Assembly: GCF_014076845.1 (NCBI RefSeq)
Contig: NZ_JACGUT010000080.1
Span: 1 to 55,321, forward strand
DNA length: 55,321 nt
DNA from: Colwellia sp. MB3u-41
Lineage (GTDB): Bacteria; Pseudomonadota; Gammaproteobacteria; Enterobacterales; Alteromonadaceae
Direction: 5' to 3'
Shown: piece by piece, positions 50,593-55,321 of the stretch
Layout: each line of letters opens with the position of its first letter
How positions within the stretch are numbered: position 1 is the first letter of the stretch
Position numbers and translations under genes: made by a program
The notes under the pieces: generated by a model
Seen by the model: the letters and a program-made list of their open reading frames with translations, nothing else
Database searches by the model: none
What the model was told of the DNA's origin: nothing

Positions 50593-51204
50593 TTAATCAT
50601 CAACAATAGTTCTGAACGTTAGATTTATTCTTGCGTCTTTTATCAACTTACTCGGTGGTAAACGATGCAACCAATGCTGTTGGGTAACCCCTTTCATCAC
50701 TAATAAACTGCCTGTTTTCAAGGGTAATGCAATCACTTTTTTTGATTGTTTATGCTTAAAAGCGAATTTTCTTTCGACACCAAAACTCAACGAAGCAATA
50801 GCACCTAACTCTTGTAAATTCTTTTCCCCATCACTATGCCATGCCATACCCTCTTCCCCGTTGTGATAAAGGTTAAGCAGGCAAGAATTATAGGTTTCAC
50901 CGGTATGTTGTTCAACAAGAGCTTTCAAGGAAAGTAACACGGGTGAAAAAGGTAAAGCGGTTCTCATGATGTTTGAGTAGGTATAACGAAAACTTTTTTC
51001 AGCATACCAAGCAACCTTTCTTTTAGTTTCGATAAGTTTACCAAAGACTATCGCTTTGTCGCACTGCCAATCGCTATGATTAAGCAAGCAGCTGAAATAA
51101 TAATCACAGTCGAGTAATGACATAACTTCGCCAAAATAATGGACCTCGCCATCGTAAGGTAAAAGATTAATCGGTTGTTCTAATAAGGTGGGGAATAAGT
51201 TCAT
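50593..51204 (-). CDS. AlkB-like alpha-ketoglutarate-dependent dioxygenase
   Basis: Non-haem Fe(II)/2-oxoglutarate dioxygenase of 203 aa from the ATG at 51204 (an ATG at 51231 would add nine residues, and a TATAAT-like box overlaps that region). Iron ligands are H123 and D125 in WHSDGE and H180 in LHRLPPS; the 2-oxoglutarate-binding arginines are in ARINLTFR near the end. The pattern fits the AlkB family that repairs alkylated bases in DNA, close to the bacterial ALKBH2/3-like group, which lacks the Ada coupling. Neighbouring genes on the same strand are not clearly related. Confidence 0.88.
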   Translation of the reverse strand: MNLFPTLLEQPINLLPYDGEVHYFGEVMSLLDCDYYFSCLLNHSDWQCDKAIVFGKLIETKRKVAWYAEKSFRYTYSNIMRTALPFSPVLLSLKALVEQHTGETYNSCLLNLYHNGEEGMAWHSDGEKNLQELGAIASLSFGVERKFAFKHKQSKKVIALPLKTGSLLVMKGVTQQHWLHRLPPSKLIKDARINLTFRTIVDD

Positions 51205-51274
51205 GGCTCTACTATTATACCTCGTATGCAAAGTTTAGCTGTTTATATGACAACATCAGTTTTTGACGCGTATC

Positions 51275-51877
51275 TTATTTTTTTGATAAAACTAATAAAC
51301 GATTATTCGCTGGCATTACATGATCATCAACTAAATGAAGGCCCGCTGAAGTTGCTAATAATAAAATGGCTTCTATATCGCGAATACCACTATTTATATC
51401 TCTTTCCTTAAGCCAAAGATCAAAATTAGCATTGCTTTCGCTAGAAAATCTGCCTTGATAGTTAAAGGGCCCATAGATACAGACATTTGCTTTAGCCGTT
51501 AAGTTTTGTGCAAGGCCCTCAAAAAATTTAATCACCAAGGGCCAACTGATTATATGCAATGTGTTAGCGGTATATACGCTATCAAACCGCATATTTTTAT
51601 TAGGCACAGGCCAGTCGTGATTTAAGTCAACAACAATAGGCCTTTGTACATTAGTCGCTGGTGTTTCATCTAACCACGTATTAATACCTTGATGGTTTAT
51701 TAATAGATCACTGGTTTGCCATATTAAATGGGGTAAATACTGACCAAAATAAACAGCATGTTGCCCAGTGCCTGAACCAATTTCTAGCACATGCTTATTG
51801 CTTGAAAACACTTTTTTCAAAACATTTAAAATGGGTGATTTATTATTGTCACATGCTTGAGAAAAGGGCTTATTCAT
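51275..51877 (-). CDS. DUF938 family SAM-dependent methyltransferase
   Basis: Class I methyltransferase of 200 aa of the DUF938 family. Motif I is VLEIGSGTGQHAVYFGQYLPHL (about residues 31-52), followed by TSDLL; motif IV is SVYTANTLHIISWPLVIKFFEG. The family's substrate is not known. The N-terminal eight residues overlap the downstream end of the DUF482 gene: its start at 51877 lies inside that gene's last codons, so the two are translationally coupled. Confidence 0.9.
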   Translation of the reverse strand: MNKPFSQACDNNKSPILNVLKKVFSSNKHVLEIGSGTGQHAVYFGQYLPHLIWQTSDLLINHQGINTWLDETPATNVQRPIVVDLNHDWPVPNKNMRFDSVYTANTLHIISWPLVIKFFEGLAQNLTAKANVCIYGPFNYQGRFSSESNANFDLWLKERDINSGIRDIEAILLLATSAGLHLVDDHVMPANNRLLVLSKK

Positions 51878-53072
51878 TATGTTTTTTTAACACCTGTTTA
51901 AAAGGTAATAATTGCTGACATTGTTGTTGATACATTAGCATATGCTTTTGCTCTTGTTGACAAAACGCTTTAATTGCCTCTTTAAAAGCAGGATGTTTTA
52001 TCCAGTGGTAAGAGTACGTTAAAATGGGTTCAAAACCTCTTTGAATTTTGTGTTCACCTTGTGTGCCGGGATTAAAAACCTTCAAGTTATGCTGAATGCA
52101 GAATTCGATACCTCGATAATAACAAAGCTCAAAATGTAAATTATTATAGTGTCGAGTGCAGCCCCAATAACGCCCATATAAATGCGTATCATCATAAAAA
52201 AATAGCGCGCAAGCGATATCTTCTTGGTCATGACTGGCAATAATCAATAGAATATTATCCGTCATGTTAAGCAATATTTGCTTAAAAAACGCAGAGTTCA
52301 AGTGAGGTTGATGGCCTCTTTTTAAATAGGTTAGTTGGTACGTTAAATAAAAAAAGTCGAGATCTTTTTCTGTTATTTCATTTTTTTTCAGCTGACGTAT
52401 TTCAATACCTTGATCGAGAATTGATAACCTTTCTTTACGAGTATTCTTTCTTTTACGCGAAGTAAAAGTATGCAGAAAATCATCAAATGTTTTATAACCG
52501 TAATTAGACCAATGAAATTGCACGGTATTACGCTGGTAAACATCTTTAGGCAGGGGGGCCTTTATTTCTTTACAATACAAAATATGCCAGCTATTAATAT
52601 TTTTTCGCTGACAATGCTCCATTAATGACTGAAATAATGCCTTTATTTCAACCTGTGAAGAGAGTAATTTATCGCTACTCACTGGTGTAAAAGGAATGGT
52701 AGCCACTAATTTAGGGTAATAATGAATATTATTTCGTTTATAAGCATCTGCCCAGTCCCAGTCAAAAACATATTCCCCCCACGAATGGCTTTTCAAGTAC
52801 ATCGGCATGATCGCCGTTACTTCATTTTCAGTGGTTACGACCAAATGATGGGCTTGCCAACCTTGTTCAGTACTTACCGATTGGCTTTTTTCAAGCGCCT
52901 TAAAAAACTCATAAGAAAGAAAGGGACAAGATGAATCCTTTAAATGCTGCCAATCACCCGCATTTATCTTCTCAATGTCATTAATAAAATCAATTTTTAG
53001 CTCAGTATTCAAGTGTATTTTTCTCACCAACGATGGCTGTTTATAATTTAATGCCTGTAAGGTTACCGCCAA
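51870..53072 (-). CDS. DUF482 GNAT-fold protein (peptidogalycan-type acyltransferase)
   Basis: Soluble GNAT-fold protein of up to 400 aa of the DUF482 family (annotated as peptidogalycan biosynthesis or N-acyltransferase-like). Recognisable blocks are SCPFLSYEFFKALE, MYLKSHSWGEYVFDWDWADAY, LHTFTSRKRKNTRKER, GCTRHYNNLHFELCYY and FNPGTQGEHKIQRGFEP. The start is uncertain: TTG at 53072 has a weak ribosome site, while a TTG at 53012 has a GGTGAG 10 bases upstream and would give 380 residues, matching the usual family start KIDFINDIEKI. Function is not established. It overlaps the DUF938 gene by eight bases. Confidence 0.85.
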   Translation of the reverse strand: MAVTLQALNYKQPSLVRKIHLNTELKIDFINDIEKINAGDWQHLKDSSCPFLSYEFFKALEKSQSVSTEQGWQAHHLVVTTENEVTAIMPMYLKSHSWGEYVFDWDWADAYKRNNIHYYPKLVATIPFTPVSSDKLLSSQVEIKALFQSLMEHCQRKNINSWHILYCKEIKAPLPKDVYQRNTVQFHWSNYGYKTFDDFLHTFTSRKRKNTRKERLSILDQGIEIRQLKKNEITEKDLDFFYLTYQLTYLKRGHQPHLNSAFFKQILLNMTDNILLIIASHDQEDIACALFFYDDTHLYGRYWGCTRHYNNLHFELCYYRGIEFCIQHNLKVFNPGTQGEHKIQRGFEPILTYSYHWIKHPAFKEAIKAFCQQEQKHMLMYQQQCQQLLPFKQVLKKHNE

Positions 53073-53279
53073 GTCGAGTCTTATTAAAGAAATTTTAAAA
53101 GGTAAGGTTTATTTCATCAATCTACTCAAATATAGCTAGCACTCCTATAATAAGCTTGGTGCACTACAAAACAAAGTATTTATAAAAAGTAACCGCAATA
53201 AAAGCAACGTACAATACTAGGATTTATTGACTGACGCTTATACAATACCGGAAAATATTAAATAAAGGTTGAGCTAGCG

Positions 53280-53450
53280 GTGTCAGAAAAAGTCATTAAA
53301 TTCGAATTTGAGAAACATAATAAAAACAGTGTTCGATATAAAGAAGTACCAGAAAATGGCATGCCGCCTATTTTAGGATCTATTTACGTGCAAAAGTGGT
53401 TTGCTGGCGACAGTAAAAATATTGAAGTGACGATTACAACAAAAGATTAA
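53280..53450 (+). CDS. small conserved-looking protein, 56 aa
   Basis: A frame from GTG at 53280 encodes 56 residues (MSEKVIKFEFEK..., central PENGMPPILGSIYVQKWFAGD, ending VTITTKD). A GAG site lies about 6 bases before the GTG. Codon use looks coding and the strand-turn-strand pattern (PPILGSIYVQKW, NIEVTIT) suggests a small beta fold. I recall similar short proteins in marine Alteromonadales but cannot verify this. No signal peptide or membrane helix. Function unknown. Confidence 0.65.
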   Translation: MSEKVIKFEFEKHNKNSVRYKEVPENGMPPILGSIYVQKWFAGDSKNIEVTITTKD

Positions 53451-53953
53451 TAAATACATCAAACTAAAAGTAACCCTATTCCATCGCTCAATGAGGCAAT
53501 GCCGTTTTATGGAAAAGAACGACTGAAGTTAAACGTATACTGAGCGACGATTGCCAATAGCTAATTGATACCATGGTGTTGGCGATAACGGATGGTGTCA
53601 GTATTACTGCCCCAAAAATCCATCACAGTGTACGTATTTCATTATATGTTCAAAGCCTAATACGCGATATCCTAAAACGTCATTAATGACGTCAACCGCT
53701 GTCATTAACCCTGAAAAAAATTCTCGTTGTAGCCTTCTCCCTCATAATTTAACATTTAATCTTCATATATTGAACGACTTCATGATATGAAAGATATCCA
53801 AAGTATTGATAACAATGTTGGGTTATACTCATATTAGCAAGGAAGGTATAAATGCTAACTTATATTCGATAAATGTAAGTACCTTAAAATTAATAATAAA
53901 ATGTCGAACTTAGTGAAGTTAAGAGTAGATTTTTGGCTTAAGGAGTAGAGCAA
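53451..53953. other. 503-base region with a palindrome, no gene seen
   Basis: No convincing gene is seen. A 37-codon frame from an ATG near 53573 lacks a ribosome site. The region holds the 16-base palindrome at 53677-53692 and, at the end, an AAGGAG site for the following gene. Confidence 0.5.
53677..53692. promoter_or_regulatory. 16-base perfect palindrome
   Basis: ACGTCATTAATGACGT is a perfect palindrome, with a further TGTCATTAA half site about 10 bases downstream (near 53700). It lies about 260 bases before the receiver-protein gene. The sequence looks like a dimeric regulator site; the regulator is unknown. Confidence 0.4.
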
Positions 53954-55174
53954 TTGCAACATCACAACATTATTTTATATACCGCTGAGCGTGGCGATAG
54001 CGAGTTATTAATTAAAGTCTTAATTGATCACTTTGATAAAGTACTGGTCGTTACCGCTTTATCTGCACTTGAAAATCAGCTTCAAGATGAAACACCTAAA
54101 ATAATTCTTATCGATACAACCACTTTTCAACGATCTTTAATGATCTATTATAGTTCGCTTAAATCTGTATTAGTAAAGCCAACTTGTGAGCACTTTATTA
54201 TCTCTGTTATTTCTGCAGGGGAAGAAAATGAAGCATATGAAGCTTACGAGAATGATATTATTGATGATTATATAATTACAAATCCACTTTATGAGAAAAA
54301 ACGTGCGGTTGTTGTGTGTTCAAATTTACTGGCTAAACTCGGAGTAGGTCTGAAAAAAAGTGTGGCATTAGAATATATTTATCAAAAAGAGTCTTACGCA
54401 AAAGAAATTAGAGAAACTGTACTGCATGGCCTAGAGCTAAAGGAAAAGCTTAGACTGTCTTTTGAAGAAAGTATTACCGACGTTGAAAATTCTATTAACA
54501 AAGCCACAGAACAAATTAAATGTCATCACAATGTTGACATTAACCTTGGTGTTGTTAAAAATATTTTAGCGTCAATACGCTCTGACGAAATTCGCCCCAG
54601 ATTGGTAGAATTACAAAATAAAGCATTAGATTTGTTAAGTGGATTAATTAATGCGCTGGAAAATAACGCTCAAAATAATAATGATATTAACCCGCCAACG
54701 TCTTTTAACAAACTTTACAATGCAAGTAGTGAGAATGCTGAGAAAGAACTAGAGAAGATACAAAATAATAACAATTCGCGTATTATTAAATTGTTATTAG
54801 TAGAAGATGATCCCATTAGCATACATTTAACAAATACTTTACTGAATAAATATAAGCTAGATGTCAAAACCGCTAGTACCGGAAGAACAGCATTGCTTGC
54901 TCTTAACAATATACATTTCGATATTGTTTTGCTCGATGTTAGCCTACCAGATACTAACGGGTTATATCTTTTGGGCCAAATGAAACAAACCAATGGAAAA
55001 AATCTTGATACACCGTTGATCATGTTAACAGGCAATAAGAATAAACAAATAGTTAAAAAAGCGATTGAATTAGGCGCTAAAGGCTATTTAATTAAACCTT
55101 TAACCCAAAACATTATATCTAAGCTGTTTAAGGAAAATAATATTCCTTTAATTGAAAATACAATTAAGCCGTAA
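53954..55174 (+). CDS. response regulator with degenerate N-terminal receiver and C-terminal receiver
   Basis: Protein of 406 aa with a TTG start set by an AAGGAG site 8 bases ahead. The N-terminal 120 residues look like a receiver domain (strand NIILYTAERGD, acceptor-like D54 in ILIDTTT), but the acidic pair and the conserved Lys are not clear, so it may be a pseudo-receiver. Residues about 130-260 are helical and possibly a coiled coil (LRLSFEESITDVENSINKA). The C-terminal receiver (about 278-395) is complete: acidic residues 284-286 (VEDDP), D328 (LLDVSLP), Thr in MLTGNK, K381 (LIKPLT). No output domain is present, so it may act by phosphotransfer or protein contact. No kinase is nearby. 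Confidence 0.82.
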   Translation: MQHHNIILYTAERGDSELLIKVLIDHFDKVLVVTALSALENQLQDETPKIILIDTTTFQRSLMIYYSSLKSVLVKPTCEHFIISVISAGEENEAYEAYENDIIDDYIITNPLYEKKRAVVVCSNLLAKLGVGLKKSVALEYIYQKESYAKEIRETVLHGLELKEKLRLSFEESITDVENSINKATEQIKCHHNVDINLGVVKNILASIRSDEIRPRLVELQNKALDLLSGLINALENNAQNNNDINPPTSFNKLYNASSENAEKELEKIQNNNNSRIIKLLLVEDDPISIHLTNTLLNKYKLDVKTASTGRTALLALNNIHFDIVLLDVSLPDTNGLYLLGQMKQTNGKNLDTPLIMLTGNKNKQIVKKAIELGAKGYLIKPLTQNIISKLFKENNIPLIENTIKP

Positions 55175-55321
55175 GGTTTTTGTGAATAGTACGCTCAAAA
55201 ATCAACCGCCCCCTTACTTACTTATTTATTATTTATAACTATAAATAATAAATCATAAATAACTTTGACCACTTTCTCTTTAAGCAAGTAATTGACGATA
55301 GTATTAGTCATTAGTCATTAG

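Noticed and set aside
54715-55035. 106-codon frame opposite the receiver protein
   Set aside because: Antisense to the conserved receiver domain; no independent start signals.
55304-55321. Seven-base tandem repeat TTAGTCA at the window end
   Set aside because: Cut off by the window edge at two and a half copies; cannot be judged.

Overview
The window looks like a chromosomal segment of a cold-water marine gammaproteobacterium of the Alteromonadales, most like the Colwelliaceae (Colwellia or a close relative). The basis is indirect: strongly AT-rich coding DNA, Tsx-like and TorF-type outer membrane proteins, a TonB-dependent receptor remnant, secreted M4 and M28 peptidases with paired PPC domains, and a class GN sortase with its VIT/vWA target. 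I see no rRNA, tRNA, CRISPR array, prophage or intact insertion sequence.

Layout. 1-5.0 kb: Tsx-like channel, Bax-type glucosaminidase, a multi-pass membrane protein, a DUF1415 protein and an Atm1-type ABC exporter. 5.3-9.2 kb: a decaying sensing and uptake locus. An intact chemoreceptor and an intact periplasmic binding protein sit next to a dead binding-protein gene and a dead TorF-type porin gene. 9.5-17.7 kb: a probable five-gene operon (TetR regulator, RND adaptor, RND pump, response regulator, histidine kinase), divergent from an Old Yellow Enzyme gene across three TetR-type operator copies. 18-25 kb: housekeeping genes (ElyC/YdcF, Nif3, YafS-like methyltransferase, gloB, mltD, asnB), with the yafS-gloB-mltD order also found in E. 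coli. 25-32 kb: a membrane-anchored coiled-coil protein, sbcCD and a small P-loop kinase-like protein. 32-40 kb: a deleted TonB-dependent receptor and three exported metallopeptidases. 40-43.3 kb: a lipoprotein operon (COG3014, YcfL, LpoB, glycine zipper). 43.6-50.3 kb: sortase target and sortase, a frameshifted CadC-like regulator, and a lipoprotein with two alpha/beta-hydrolase domains. 50.6-55.2 kb: AlkB-like dioxygenase, DUF938 methyltransferase, DUF482 acyltransferase, a 56-residue protein, and a response regulator with a degenerate second receiver domain.

How the genes work together. The TetR/RND/two-component block is a self-contained efflux unit with two layers of control and an ene-reductase under the same operators. 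The M4 and M28 enzymes carry the same ordered pair of PPC domains, as expected for extracellular protein digestion (endopeptidase then aminopeptidases). The 40-46 kb block is concerned with the envelope: a PBP-activator-type lipoprotein set beside a dedicated sortase and its single substrate.

The most unusual items are the double-hydrolase lipoprotein whose second domain has Ala at the expected nucleophile position, the sortase locus with an adjacent broken winged-helix/propeller regulator, the triple operator of the efflux operon, and the cluster of gene decay at 6.8-9.2 kb. I did not find a convincing wholly new system.
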